Shown piece after piece: positions 8,886 through 17,960 of a stretch of 53,104 nucleotides of DNA. A model generated the notes under the pieces. That model had not been told where the DNA came from. It saw only the letters and a program-made list of their open reading frames with translations, and ran no database searches. The stretch is from Flavobacteriales bacterium (lineage in GTDB: Bacteria > Bacteroidota > Bacteroidia > Flavobacteriales_D > Crocinitomicaceae): assembly GCA_947449575.1 (NCBI GenBank), contig CANFRV010000024.1:1-53104 (forward strand), in the 5' to 3' direction. How positions within the stretch are numbered: the first letter of the stretch is position 1; the number at the start of each line of letters is the position of its first letter. The position numbers and the translations under genes were made by a program.

Positions 8886-9111
8886 TTTGTCCTTTTATAT
8901 TTTTTCTTTTAAGGCGATGGTGATTTACTGCGAATTGAGATTTTGGAGGAATAATTATGAAGGAGATCTTTTGGTGAATGGTTTGTCAAATTTGTAATCT
9001 ATGAACGAAGGACAAATGCCCTCGAAAGAACTGCTTAAGAATGTCAAAATAAATAATCCAAGTACCAAGAAATAGTATGTACAAATACACATTTATGTTT
9101 AATTTTGGAGA
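8886..9111. other. Intergenic region ahead of the phosphoglycerol transferase
   Basis: No gene seen. ATTTGTCCTT at 8885-8894 and AAGGACAAAT at 9008-9017 form a 10-bp inverted repeat across about 113 bp, possibly chance. The right end holds the candidate -7 box. Confidence 0.5.
9100..9107 (+). promoter_or_regulatory. -7 box 4 nt before the phosphoglycerol transferase ATG
   Basis: TAATTTTG matches TAnnTTTG and ends 4 nt before the ATG at 9112. With the usual Bacteroidota spacing, transcription would start at or next to the start codon, implying a leaderless mRNA. No clear -33 TTG. Confidence 0.4.
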
Positions 9112-11022
9112 ATGATTAGAAGTAGAATCAATTTTTCATTTATTCCGGTTCATATTAAAGTCCTTCTGCAACGAATGGGAATTGTGATGCTTTTTATGTC
9201 ACTTTCTCGATTGGTCTTTTATGTAAGGAATTCGGATAGTTTTTCAGATGTCTTGTTTTCAGATTTTTTTGTAAGTGTTTGGTTTGATTTAATCACGGTT
9301 TGTATTTTTTTTATACCTTTTTATACTTTTTATCTCTTTCCACTTCCTGTGGGTGGCTACAAATTTTCTAAACGATTTTTTAAAGTATTATTTCATATTC
9401 TTAATTCACTGATCATTTTTCTTAATTTGCTAGATGTCGAATATTTTCAATTCACTAGTAAACGTTCAACCTTTGATATTTTTTCTTTCGTTGGAGGTGA
9501 AACTGGAATGGGCCAGTTAATCATTTCGTTTATCAAAGATTTTTGGATTCTGATTATAATTTTCATTCTTTTTGTATTCATTTCTGAAAAGTTATATCGA
9601 AAAACTGAAAGAATTTCAGAGAAGTGGAGCGAAGGAACGCGTCAATTTTATAAAGTACGGACTATTTCGTTTTGTCTTTTTTTACCATTGTTGCTATTGA
9701 TTGGTAGAGGAGGTTTTCGGGTGCGGCCTATTGGAAGTATAGAAGTATCTAGCTATACAAAAGTAGAAAATGCCGCTTTAGTGTTGAATACCCCCTTCAC
9801 AATGATAAAATCATATGGAAAAGAAGTGTTAGAAATGAAGCATTATTTTTCTGAAGAGGAAGAAGCTAAATTATTTAACCCTATTCAAGTGTCTCAGCCT
9901 CAGCATATCCTGCCTGATGGTACCAATGTGATGCTTATTATTTTAGAAAGTTTTGGGGATGAATTTGTTGGTGCGTATAACCAATCTACTAGCTACACGC
10001 CTTTCTTAGATTCATTAATTAATTGCTCATTATCCTTTGAGTATGGCATTGCTAATGGAAAAAAATCGATTGAGGCGGTACCAGCAATAGTATCATCTAT
10101 CCCTAGTTTGATGAATAATCCTTACATTAATTCTCCTTATGGGAATAACAAAATTCAATCTTTAGCAAGTATCTTGGGTGAAAAAGGCTATTCCTCGGCA
10201 TTCTTTCACGGGGCTACAAATGGTTCAATGCGTTTTGACGGGTTTACAGCACAAGCGGGGTATCAAAAATATTTCGGTAGAAAGGAATATAATAATGAAA
10301 AACATGCGGATGCAACATGGGGCATTTTAGATGAGTATTTTAATCCATGGACCGCTAAACAAATGACAAGCTTAAAGGAACCTTTCTTTTCTACGCTTTT
10401 CACTCTTTCTTCTCATCATCCATACTTTGTGCCTGAACACATGAAAAAGAACGTGAAAAATGGACCATATCCAATATGCGCTTCGATTAGCTATGCAGAT
10501 TATTCACTTCGCAAGTTCTTTGAAGAAGCGAAGAAACAGCCGTGGTATGATAATACTTTATTTGTGCTTTGTGCGGATCATACGCCTGCCTCCAATAGTG
10601 TAATTTATAGCCAACGAACGAATATGTATAAGATTCCCATCGTTTTTTATCATCCTAAAAAAGGTTTGAAAGCTAAAAAAGAGAAAATTCTTTTTCAACA
10701 ATTAGATATTTTACCTACCATTTTGGATTTAGTAAATGTGAACACGAAATTTTATTCGTATGGTCAGTCGTATTACTCAAAATCATCTAGGGAAGCTATT
10801 ACCTACATTGAAGGTGCTTATTATTACTTCAATAAAAATCACATGTTCTCATTTTCAGATGATAAGGTTCGTAATATGTATGATTTTATCGTTCGAAAAG
10901 AGTTCGCTGTAGATTCACTTATTTATTACAAAAACGAATCTATGGCGGTTGAAAAGAGATTGAAATCTATTATTCAACGCTATAACCATGATTTGATTCG
11001 CAATCAAACAACTGTTGAATGA
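9112..11022 (+). CDS. LTA synthase/MdoB-like phosphoglycerol transferase
   Basis: A 636-aa membrane enzyme: about five hydrophobic segments in the first ~210 residues, then an extracytoplasmic alkaline-phosphatase-fold domain. Visible active-site elements are Glu279 (LESFG), a nucleophile position Ser319 in GKKSIEA (Thr in LtaS), His435-His436 (HHPY) and Asp489-His490 (ADH). Family enzymes take glycerol phosphate from phosphatidylglycerol and release diacylglycerol; the acceptor in Bacteroidota is not known. The stop overlaps the start of a diacylglycerol kinase (ATGA), which fits recycling of the by-product. ATG 9112 is kept because homologs carry some residues before the first membrane segment. 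Confidence 0.9.
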   Translation: MIRSRINFSFIPVHIKVLLQRMGIVMLFMSLSRLVFYVRNSDSFSDVLFSDFFVSVWFDLITVCIFFIPFYTFYLFPLPVGGYKFSKRFFKVLFHILNSLIIFLNLLDVEYFQFTSKRSTFDIFSFVGGETGMGQLIISFIKDFWILIIIFILFVFISEKLYRKTERISEKWSEGTRQFYKVRTISFCLFLPLLLLIGRGGFRVRPIGSIEVSSYTKVENAALVLNTPFTMIKSYGKEVLEMKHYFSEEEEAKLFNPIQVSQPQHILPDGTNVMLIILESFGDEFVGAYNQSTSYTPFLDSLINCSLSFEYGIANGKKSIEAVPAIVSSIPSLMNNPYINSPYGNNKIQSLASILGEKGYSSAFFHGATNGSMRFDGFTAQAGYQKYFGRKEYNNEKHADATWGILDEYFNPWTAKQMTSLKEPFFSTLFTLSSHHPYFVPEHMKKNVKNGPYPICASISYADYSLRKFFEEAKKQPWYDNTLFVLCADHTPASNSVIYSQRTNMYKIPIVFYHPKKGLKAKKEKILFQQLDILPTILDLVNVNTKFYSYGQSYYSKSSREAITYIEGAYYYFNKNHMFSFSDDKVRNMYDFIVRKEFAVDSLIYYKNESMAVEKRLKSIIQRYNHDLIRNQTTVE

Positions 11023-11903
11023 AGCAAAAAATCCGTTTTATTATTAATCCAATTTCTGGAATCGGCAAGAAGGGTGATATTCCGCGATTAATAAAATCTA
11101 CTTTAGATACATCAAAATTTGAATTTGACATCAAAGAAACAGAATATCGACAGCATGCTAAAACATTGGCACATGAAGCTTCTCTGGAAGGATTTGACAT
11201 TGTTTGCGCTGTTGGAGGTGATGGTTCTGTTCATGAAGTTGGAACGGCTCTCATAGGTACGAAGACGAAATTAGCCATCCTTCCAACTGGTTCAGGAAAT
11301 GGATTAGCGCGTCATCTTCACATTTCCCGAGATATTGTTAAAGCGATACAATGTATAAATGACAATTATTGTATTAAAATGGATACTGTTTTGGTGAACG
11401 ATCAGCCATTTATAGGTGTTGGAGGGTATGGGTTTGATGCGTTAATTGCAAAAAAGTTTGATGAGCACCATGCAAGAGGTTTTGCAAGCTATATTAAATT
11501 AGTGATAAGGGAATATTTTAAATTTACACCTAAAAATATTTCATTTGAAATGAACGGAGTAACGAGAAATGTTTCTGCTGTTTTATTTACAATTGCAAAT
11601 GCTTCTGAATTTGGAAATGGATTTTGTGTTTCTCCTAATTCATCCATCACCGATGGTCAATTAGAATTATGTATCCTTCGTCCGTTTTCAGTTTGGTCAT
11701 CGCCATCGCTTGCTTTTCGATTTTTTAGAAAAACAGCAGATAAATCGAGATTTACAGAAATAATTCCATTTAAAAAAGCAAGAATTCATCTCCTTGATAG
11801 CATCGCTCATTACGATGGAGAACCTTTTGATGTGAGAAAAGAACTAAATGTGGAAGTTGTTCCAGAAAGTCTTCATATCTTAGTAGGAAAAAATAAGTTG
11901 TAG
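11019..11903 (+). CDS. Diacylglycerol/lipid kinase family protein (DagK/YegS-like)
   Basis: A 294-aa soluble kinase with the family nucleotide-binding motifs GGDGS (66-70) and PTGSGN (89-94), and the two-domain length typical of DgkB/YegS proteins. Expected to phosphorylate diacylglycerol or a related lipid at the inner membrane using ATP. Its ATG overlaps the TGA of the phosphoglycerol transferase by 4 nt, so the pair should be translationally coupled. The coupling suggests it converts diacylglycerol released by that enzyme to phosphatidic acid (inference). Confidence 0.9.
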   Translation: MKQKIRFIINPISGIGKKGDIPRLIKSTLDTSKFEFDIKETEYRQHAKTLAHEASLEGFDIVCAVGGDGSVHEVGTALIGTKTKLAILPTGSGNGLARHLHISRDIVKAIQCINDNYCIKMDTVLVNDQPFIGVGGYGFDALIAKKFDEHHARGFASYIKLVIREYFKFTPKNISFEMNGVTRNVSAVLFTIANASEFGNGFCVSPNSSITDGQLELCILRPFSVWSSPSLAFRFFRKTADKSRFTEIIPFKKARIHLLDSIAHYDGEPFDVRKELNVEVVPESLHILVGKNKL

Positions 11904-11904
11904 T

Positions 11905-12354
11905 ATGTTTATTGAAGCAGATATTGAAACGATTTTAGGTAAATTATCTAAATTAGAAGAAACGCAAAAACCGGTTTGGGGCACTATGAGTGCGCAAAGA
12001 ATGGTAGAACATTTAACTGATTTGGTGAAAATTTCAAACGGTAAATCAGTTTTAGAAATAATAACCCCAGCGGATAAGATTGAAAGAGCGCAATTGTTTC
12101 TGGAATCGGATACCCCGATGGCTAAAAATGTAAACGTTGAATTCGTGGCAAAGGAAGTTGCGTTGCGCCATGCTGAAATCGAATTAGCGATTGATGAATT
12201 AACGGAAGAATGGTGCGATTTTGAAGAGTTTTATGAAAATGATGAAAGCAAAACGGCAAATCATCCATATTATGGGACCCTAAATTTTGATCAGTGGAAA
12301 AAATTACATGCGAAACATTTCACCCATCATTTTGAACAATTTAATATAGCATAA
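11905..12354 (+). CDS. DinB-like / DUF1569 family protein
   Basis: A 149-aa protein with WGTMSAQRMVEHL near the N-terminus and HAKHFTHHFEQF at the C-terminus; spaced His residues match the metal-binding pattern of the DinB four-helix fold. Homologs are often mislabelled as fragments of PaaZ. Biochemical role unknown. Starts 1 bp after the kinase stop, hence third gene of that operon, and ends at a strong terminator. Confidence 0.8.
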   Translation: MFIEADIETILGKLSKLEETQKPVWGTMSAQRMVEHLTDLVKISNGKSVLEIITPADKIERAQLFLESDTPMAKNVNVEFVAKEVALRHAEIELAIDELTEEWCDFEEFYENDESKTANHPYYGTLNFDQWKKLHAKHFTHHFEQFNIA

Positions 12355-12382
12355 AAAAAGGAGGTAAATAACCTCCTTTTTT
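12354..12382. terminator. Bidirectional rho-independent terminator
   Basis: AAAAAAGGAGGT (12354-12365) pairs with ACCTCCTTTTTT (12371-12382) around a 5-nt loop. The A- and T-tracts let it end both the plus-strand operon and the minus-strand gene at 12412. Confidence 0.9.
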
Positions 12383-12411
12383 ACTTAATAACCTTAATTT
12401 AAACTTCTAAA

Positions 12412-12732
12412 TTAATCTTTTTTAGGTTCTTCAACCTTTTTCTCAGTTCCTTCAGCGGTTTGTATTCTTTGAGGTCGTTGTAATTCCTCTCTTTTGACTG
12501 GAGTTGAATTAAATACCTTAGAGTTTGTTGCTGGTTCAGCTGCTTTCATTTGAGCAGGCTCTTCTGTTTTTAATGTTTCTCTTTGTTTTTCTGCCGGCGC
12601 TGCTTCTACCTTCATTTCTTTTCTTTGAACAGGTTCAGCGGCCTTGGTTTTCATCTGCTCTTGTCCAAATGAAAATGAACTTATTAATCCAAAAGCTAAA
12701 ACTAAATTTAATCGATTCAATTTTTTCATCAT
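12412..12732 (-). CDS. Small secreted Lys/Glu/Pro-rich protein, unknown
   Basis: 106 aa with a signal peptide (LNLVLAFGLISSFSFGQ) followed by a low-complexity charged region with repeated K(A/M)(A/E)xEPxQ(M/R)K-like blocks. Probably disordered and periplasmic or surface-exposed. No domain recognised. The second Met (start 12729) is an equally good start. Ends at the shared terminator. Confidence 0.6.
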   Translation of the reverse strand: MMKKLNRLNLVLAFGLISSFSFGQEQMKTKAAEPVQRKEMKVEAAPAEKQRETLKTEEPAQMKAAEPATNSKVFNSTPVKREELQRPQRIQTAEGTEKKVEEPKKD

Positions 12733-12889
12733 ACAAATTTTTAAAGTTGTGTGATAAATTTACAAAATATATGCCACAAATAAAAATTGAATTTGATAAT
12801 TCGTGATTTATATTTTGATATTCTGCTAATCTGCTATTATTTTTTTTAGGGAATGCTAAATTATTATCAGATTGAACCTTACAATTGCT

Positions 12890-12912
12890 TATCTTTATTC
12901 GATAATAAAGAT
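12890..12912 (+). promoter_or_regulatory. Palindrome over a weak promoter before mutA
   Basis: ATCTTTATT (12891-12899) and AATAAAGAT (12904-12912) form a perfect 9-bp inverted repeat around CGAT. It overlaps TATCTTTA (12890-12897), one base off the -7 consensus. Could be an operator for the mutase genes; no regulator gene is nearby. Confidence 0.35.
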
Positions 12913-12969
12913 TTCTTAATCTATGTTTTCAGTATTAATTCATTGAAAACTAATAAGTAATAAATAAAA

Positions 12970-14322
12970 ATGAATAAACTTTTTTCTGATTTCCCTAAAA
13001 TTTCGAAAGAAAAATGGGAAGAAAAATTGACGAAAGAACTAAAAGGTGCAGACTTTGAATCCTCCTTCATGCGAACAGATGAAATTGAAGATCTCTTTTA
13101 TTCTACCTATTCTCACCATCAAGATGCTCCCTTATCTGCTGAAGTGCCAGGTGCATACCCATTTACAAGAAGTGGAAAAACCACTAATAACGATTGGAAT
13201 ATAGCTTCTTTAGTCGTTATTACTGATGAAAAAGAAGCAAATATTCGCGCTTTAGATTTTCTCATGACGGGTTGTACTTCATTAATTTTTGAGAGTAGAA
13301 AAAACACCATCAATTGGGAAATTCTTTTTGATCAAATTGGATTTGAATACATTCAAACGCAGTTTATTTTAACCGATTTTGAGCAATATACAAGCCTAAG
13401 AAAAAGCCTAGAAGGGAAAGAAAATTGCGTTTTTAGCTACCGCCTCGACTTTTTTTTCGCTGAAAAATGGATGAGTAATTTTACTAATTTTATACAAGTT
13501 CCTTCTTCTGAAACTCCTCGCTTTTGTCATGTGAATACATTTGAAATTCAACAATGTGGCGCAAGTATTTCTCAAGAAGTGAGCTTTGGTTTGGCTGTTG
13601 GTCATGAATATTTAGTGAAGTTGATGGAAAATGGATGCACCATCGATCAAGCTGCCTCAAGTATTCATTTTTCAATCGGTGTAGGGGCTAATTATTTTTA
13701 TGAAATGGCGAAAGTAAGAGCGCTTCGTAAATTGTGGAGTAAAATTGTAAAGAGTTATAATCCGAAGAATGAAAATTCAGCAATTTGTCCTATTACAGCG
13801 GAGATTGGGCATATGAATAAATCTTTAAAAGATCCATATACTAATTTACTTCGCCAAACGACGGAAGCGATGTCGGCGGTTTCTGCAGGAGTTGACACCT
13901 TATTGATTCATCCCTATAATTCAAAATCGACAGAAGGTACAACCGAATTAGCGGCACGAATGGCAATGAACATTTCGTTAATTTTGAAAGATGAAAGTTA
14001 TTTCGATATGGTAATCGACCCGATTGGCGGTAGTTATTCTATTGAACTTTTAACGGAACAAATTGCTGAAAAATCGTGGTGTTTATTTCAAGAAATAGAT
14101 ACCGAAGGAGGAATATGTTCTAAAGAAGCGGTGGATGTTCTGAAAGAAAAGATTCTCGATAAAGCGAAGATAAGACTAGAAAAAGTAAAATCTGGACAAC
14201 AAGTAATCATCGGTGTTAATAAATTTCCAAATCCTGAAGTGGAAGAAAACTCCTGGTTACCTGAAGAATCTTTTTTAGGGTTGAAAAAGATAGTTTTTGA
14301 AAGAGATCTTAAAATAAATTAA
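12970..14322 (+). CDS. mutA: Methylmalonyl-CoA mutase small subunit
   Basis: A 450-aa non-catalytic partner of MutB. The TIM-barrel mutase fold is recognisable (for example [15 protein letters not shown] and [10 protein letters not shown], both mirrored in MutB), but there is no C-terminal DxHxxG cobalamin domain, as expected for this subunit. It ends 4 bp before mutB, so they form an operon. The complex interconverts methylmalonyl-CoA and succinyl-CoA for propionate, odd-chain and branched-chain amino acid breakdown. Confidence 0.93.
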   Translation: MNKLFSDFPKISKEKWEEKLTKELKGADFESSFMRTDEIEDLFYSTYSHHQDAPLSAEVPGAYPFTRSGKTTNNDWNIASLVVITDEKEANIRALDFLMTGCTSLIFESRKNTINWEILFDQIGFEYIQTQFILTDFEQYTSLRKSLEGKENCVFSYRLDFFFAEKWMSNFTNFIQVPSSETPRFCHVNTFEIQQCGASISQEVSFGLAVGHEYLVKLMENGCTIDQAASSIHFSIGVGANYFYEMAKVRALRKLWSKIVKSYNPKNENSAICPITAEIGHMNKSLKDPYTNLLRQTTEAMSAVSAGVDTLLIHPYNSKSTEGTTELAARMAMNISLILKDESYFDMVIDPIGGSYSIELLTEQIAEKSWCLFQEIDTEGGICSKEAVDVLKEKILDKAKIRLEKVKSGQQVIIGVNKFPNPEVEENSWLPEESFLGLKKIVFERDLKIN

Positions 14323-14326
14323 GAAT

Positions 14327-16462
14327 ATGGAACGTATTTCATTTAAAGATATTCAGTATTCATCAGAGGTTGTGAATGACAGTGCAACGTCAGAAATTAC
14401 CTATGAAACGGCTGAGAAAATAAATTTATTGAATTTTTACCAAGCGAAAGATATAAAGGATACCGAGCATATCGGTTTTGTTTCTGGAATAGCTCCTTTT
14501 TTACGAGGCCCGTATTCCTCTATGTTTGTCATTCGACCATGGACCATTCGTCAATATGCTGGTTTTTCTACCGCTGAGGAATCAAATGCATTTTACAGAA
14601 GAAATTTAGCCGCAGGACAAAAAGGATTATCAGTAGCTTTTGATTTAGCAACGCATCGCGGGTACGATTCTGATCATGAAAGAGTAGAAGGGGATGTCGG
14701 AAAAGCAGGAGTTGCAATTGATTCAGTCTTGGATATGAAGATTTTGTTCGATCAAATTCCCTTGGAAGAAATGTCTGTTTCAATGACGATGAATGGAGCT
14801 GTTTTGCCCATTTTAGCATTTTATATAGTCGCTGCTGAAGAACAAGGAGTGAAACAGGAACAATTATCAGGAACCATTCAAAATGATATTTTAAAAGAAT
14901 TTATGGTTCGGAATACCTATATATATCCGCCAGAATCTTCCATGAGAATTATTTCTGATATTTTTGATTACACGTCTAAGAATATGCCGAAATACAATTC
15001 AATCTCTATTTCGGGGTATCATATGCAGGAAGCAGGTGCTACTGCAGCCATTGAATTAGCGTATACGTTGGCAGATGGTTTAGAATACTTAAGAGCAGGA
15101 ATTAAAGCAGGAATGAGTATTGATGAATTTGCCCCTAGACTTAGTTTTTTCTGGGCTGTAGGGATGAATCACCACATGGAAATTGCGAAATTACGAGCTG
15201 GAAGATTAATTTGGTCAAAATTGGTGAAGCAATTTAATCCTGCATCTGAAAAATCCTTGGCATTGCGAACTCATTGTCAAACATCAGGTTGGAGTTTAAC
15301 AGAGCAAGATCCTTTTAATAATGTGGCACGAACATGTGTGGAAGCAATGGCTGCAGCCTTTGGCGGGACTCAATCTTTACACACAAATGCCTTGGATGAA
15401 GCCATCGCATTACCTACTGATTTTTCTGCTCGAATTGCTAGAAACACGCAGATTTATATTCAAGAAGAAACAGGTATTACGTCATTCATTGACCCATTTG
15501 GAGGAAGCTTTTACGTGGAAAAATTAACAGAAGAACTTACTGATGAGGCGTGGAAATTAATCCTAGAAGTCGAAGAGTTAGGAGGAATGGCAAAAGCGAT
15601 AGAAACGGGCTTACCCAAAATGAGAATTGAAGAGGCAGCAGCTCGAAAGCAAGCGAGAATTGATTCAGGAAAGGACATTATTGTGGGTGTAAATCGATAC
15701 CAAAGAGAAAAAGAAGATCAAATGGATATTCTAGAAGTAGATAATTCAAAAGTGCGCATCTCTCAAATTGCTAGAATTCAAGAAATGAAAGCAAATCGAA
15801 ACGCTAGGGCAGTAGAAAAGGCCTTAGAAAATTTAGGGGAAGCAGCAAAAAATGGAACAGGAAATTTGTTAGAATTGGCCATTGTTTGTGCAAGAGAAAG
15901 AGCTACTTTGGGAGAGATTTCTTCAGCATTAGAAAAAACATATGGTAGATATAAAGCAGTAATCCGTTCTATAAGCGGAGTTTATTCGTCAGAATCTATG
16001 AAAGATAAAGACTTTGAGATGGCCATGGAGATGGCGAATCGATTTAGTAAAATGGAGGGAAGAAGACCTCGTATTATGGTCGCGAAAATGGGTCAGGATG
16101 GCCATGATCGTGGTGCAAAAGTGATAGCGACGTCATTTGCAGATATTGGTTTTGATGTTGATATTGGCCCATTATTTCAAACACCGAAAGAAGCGGCTAA
16201 GCAAGCGGTTGAAAATGATGTTCATATTCTGGGTGTTTCGTCTTTAGCGGCAGGTCATAAAACATTGGTTCCACAGGTAATCGAGGAATTGAAAAAAATG
16301 GGTCGTGAGGATATAATGGTTGTCGCTGGGGGAGTTATTCCTCAGCAAGACTATGATTTTTTATACAAAGCCGGTGTTTTTGGAATTTTTGGACCAGGGA
16401 CGAAAATCTCCAAAGCAGCGCAGGATATTTTGGGTTTATTAATTAAAAGTATAGAAGAATAA
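14327..16462 (+). CDS. mutB: Methylmalonyl-CoA mutase large (catalytic) subunit
   Basis: A 711-aa coenzyme-B12 enzyme. N-terminal mutase barrel with RGYDSDH (111-117) and the substrate-specificity residues Tyr77 (RQYAGF) and Arg195 (MVRNT), aligning with the Tyr and Arg that hold the methylmalonyl carboxylate. C-terminal B12 domain with D591-G-H593 (DGHDRG), where the His replaces the lower axial base. Usual length for the family. Directly follows mutA. Confidence 0.96.
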   Translation: MERISFKDIQYSSEVVNDSATSEITYETAEKINLLNFYQAKDIKDTEHIGFVSGIAPFLRGPYSSMFVIRPWTIRQYAGFSTAEESNAFYRRNLAAGQKGLSVAFDLATHRGYDSDHERVEGDVGKAGVAIDSVLDMKILFDQIPLEEMSVSMTMNGAVLPILAFYIVAAEEQGVKQEQLSGTIQNDILKEFMVRNTYIYPPESSMRIISDIFDYTSKNMPKYNSISISGYHMQEAGATAAIELAYTLADGLEYLRAGIKAGMSIDEFAPRLSFFWAVGMNHHMEIAKLRAGRLIWSKLVKQFNPASEKSLALRTHCQTSGWSLTEQDPFNNVARTCVEAMAAAFGGTQSLHTNALDEAIALPTDFSARIARNTQIYIQEETGITSFIDPFGGSFYVEKLTEELTDEAWKLILEVEELGGMAKAIETGLPKMRIEEAAARKQARIDSGKDIIVGVNRYQREKEDQMDILEVDNSKVRISQIARIQEMKANRNARAVEKALENLGEAAKNGTGNLLELAIVCARERATLGEISSALEKTYGRYKAVIRSISGVYSSESMKDKDFEMAMEMANRFSKMEGRRPRIMVAKMGQDGHDRGAKVIATSFADIGFDVDIGPLFQTPKEAAKQAVENDVHILGVSSLAAGHKTLVPQVIEELKKMGREDIMVVAGGVIPQQDYDFLYKAGVFGIFGPGTKISKAAQDILGLLIKSIEE

Positions 16463-16537
16463 TTAGTCCTTTTTTGTATTTGATTGGAATTTTTCATACA
16501 TTCGGCATAGTTATTGAAATTTAGCCATAAAAAATAA

Positions 16538-17269
16538 ATGAGTATGAAAAAAACATTTTGTTTAGTATTGGTAGTCTTTACTAACTTTTTCAGCTATTGT
16601 CAAGCTCCAGATTATGATGATTTAAAGATTTTGTACGCTGATGGAAAGTACGAAAAATTAGTAGCCGCAGCAGATAAATACACTTTAAAGGAAAGTACAA
16701 GTAAAGACCCGAATTCTTTTATGTGGTTAGCGAGAGGGCTATATAAAATATCGATTTCTGGAAATTCAGATGAAAAATATGCTACGGCATACAAAGATGC
16801 AATCGGTGCTCTTTCAAAAGTTACTAAGTTGGATAAAGATACGAGTTGTAGAACTGCAAACAAGGAATTTGTAGATGAATTTCAAATGAGTTTAGCGAAT
16901 CGAGTAAATGACTTCATCACTTCTGAAAAATTCCGCGATGCTTCGGGAATGGCAGTGAAATATTATAAAATTTCTACCAACATTATTGGCGCCAAATATA
17001 TTGAAGCTTCCGCGAAATACAGAAGTGCGGATAAAGGAGGAGCAAGTGCGTTGTGGAAAGAGTGTGATAAAATCCTAACAACAATTGTGGATCTTGAATC
17101 TTGGTCTGAAGCTGATATCAGCCTTTTTAAATCAGGAATACTCATGACAGCGGATTGTTATATCAATGGTCGCCAAAAAGAAAAAGCAGTTGATTTGCTT
17201 AATAAAGTTGCTCCTTGGTTTGAAGAAGACGAAGAATTTAAAGCGCGTTACGACGAATTGACTAAATAA
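16538..17269 (+). CDS. Secreted TPR-like protein, unknown
   Basis: 243 aa. A signal peptide (TFCLVLVVFTNFFSYCQ) precedes an all-helical body with helix pairs resembling degenerate TPRs (ADGKYEKLVAAADKY; KFRDASGMAVKYYKIS; INGRQKEKAVDLLNKV). Likely periplasmic. Starts 75 bp after mutB and has its own terminator. The Met at 16544 is an equally possible start. Confidence 0.65.
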   Translation: MSMKKTFCLVLVVFTNFFSYCQAPDYDDLKILYADGKYEKLVAAADKYTLKESTSKDPNSFMWLARGLYKISISGNSDEKYATAYKDAIGALSKVTKLDKDTSCRTANKEFVDEFQMSLANRVNDFITSEKFRDASGMAVKYYKISTNIIGAKYIEASAKYRSADKGGASALWKECDKILTTIVDLESWSEADISLFKSGILMTADCYINGRQKEKAVDLLNKVAPWFEEDEEFKARYDELTK

Positions 17270-17300
17270 ATAATTTTATTATAGTTGAATACGGTACTTC

Positions 17301-17330
17301 AAATAGCTCCTTTTGGGAGCTATTTTTGTT
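17301..17330 (+). terminator. Rho-independent terminator
   Basis: AAATAGCTCC (17301-17310) pairs with GGAGCTATTT (17316-17325), followed by a T-rich stretch to 17332. Ends the transcript of the TPR-like gene. Confidence 0.9.
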
Positions 17331-17413
17331 TTGGATAGAGAATTCGGCATGTTTTGAACATTATGATTTTAAAAACAATAAAAACGGATAGTATTAGTAG
17401 CTTTAAAAGAATG

Positions 17414-17421
17414 TACTTTTG
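17414..17421 (+). promoter_or_regulatory. -7 box for the FtsB/DivIC-like gene
   Basis: TACTTTTG fits TAnnTTTG. Transcription would begin around 17427, before the ATG at 17452 but after the TTG at 17419, supporting the ATG as the start. Confidence 0.5.
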
Positions 17422-17451
17422 AAGCAACAAGTGTTGTTGAGATTAAATCCC

Positions 17452-17736
17452 ATGAAGAAATATTTAAAATATTTAAAAAATAAGTTTATTTTAACGAGTG
17501 TAATTTTCTTTATTTATGCTTTGTTTTTAGATGATATAGATTTAGGGTCCATGATTAATCATTCTAGTAAATTAAGAAATCTAGAAGCTGCAAAGTTGGA
17601 AGTTTCTGCAAAATTGAATAAAACGAGACATACCTTAAAGCAATTACGTTATTATTCTGAAATTGAAAGATATGCCCGCGAGGAGAAATTTTTCAAAAAA
17701 GACAACGAAGATATTTTTGTGATTACTTATGAATGA
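17452..17736 (+). CDS. Septum formation initiator family protein (FtsB/DivIC-like)
   Basis: 94 aa from the ATG at 17452: short basic cytoplasmic start, one membrane segment (ILTSVIFFIYALFL), then a periplasmic coiled coil ending YARE-E-FFKKDNEDIFVI, the family pattern. Expected to join the FtsQ-L-B divisome scaffold. An in-frame TTG at 17419 would add 11 residues but precedes the predicted transcription start. In related Flavobacteriia this gene sits next to mutA/mutB, and here it lies between mutB and icmF. Confidence 0.88.
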   Translation: MKKYLKYLKNKFILTSVIFFIYALFLDDIDLGSMINHSSKLRNLEAAKLEVSAKLNKTRHTLKQLRYYSEIERYAREEKFFKKDNEDIFVITYE

Positions 17737-17960
17737 AATAGATGAAGCATTCAAGATTGAAAGACTTGAGTTTCTCTGGTCTTGAATCTTTGCGTCTTTT
17801 TTCATTGAGTCCAATTAATCAATTTTATCATTTCCGTCCTATTTCTTTTGAAAAAATCTGTGAACTTTAAGTTAATTTGACAGTACATTATTGTCGATAT
17901 TACGTATCTTTTTCGTTAATTTAGCAGCGCTTAAAAAAGCACTATTATTTAATTGAAAAC
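17737..17960. promoter_or_regulatory. Leader region before icmF
   Basis: 224 bp without a gene. TTG at 17891 followed after 23 nt by TAATTTAG (17917-17924) is a weak promoter match. I see no cobalamin-riboswitch-like B12 box. Confidence 0.3.

Noticed and set aside
17419-17451. TTG start for the FtsB/DivIC-like gene
   Set aside because: It overlaps the predicted -7 box, so it would be upstream of the transcript; the ATG at 17452 gives a normal-length protein.
17737-17960. Cobalamin riboswitch ahead of icmF
   Set aside because: I looked for a B12-box-like conserved core and paired arms and saw none; the same holds upstream of mutA.
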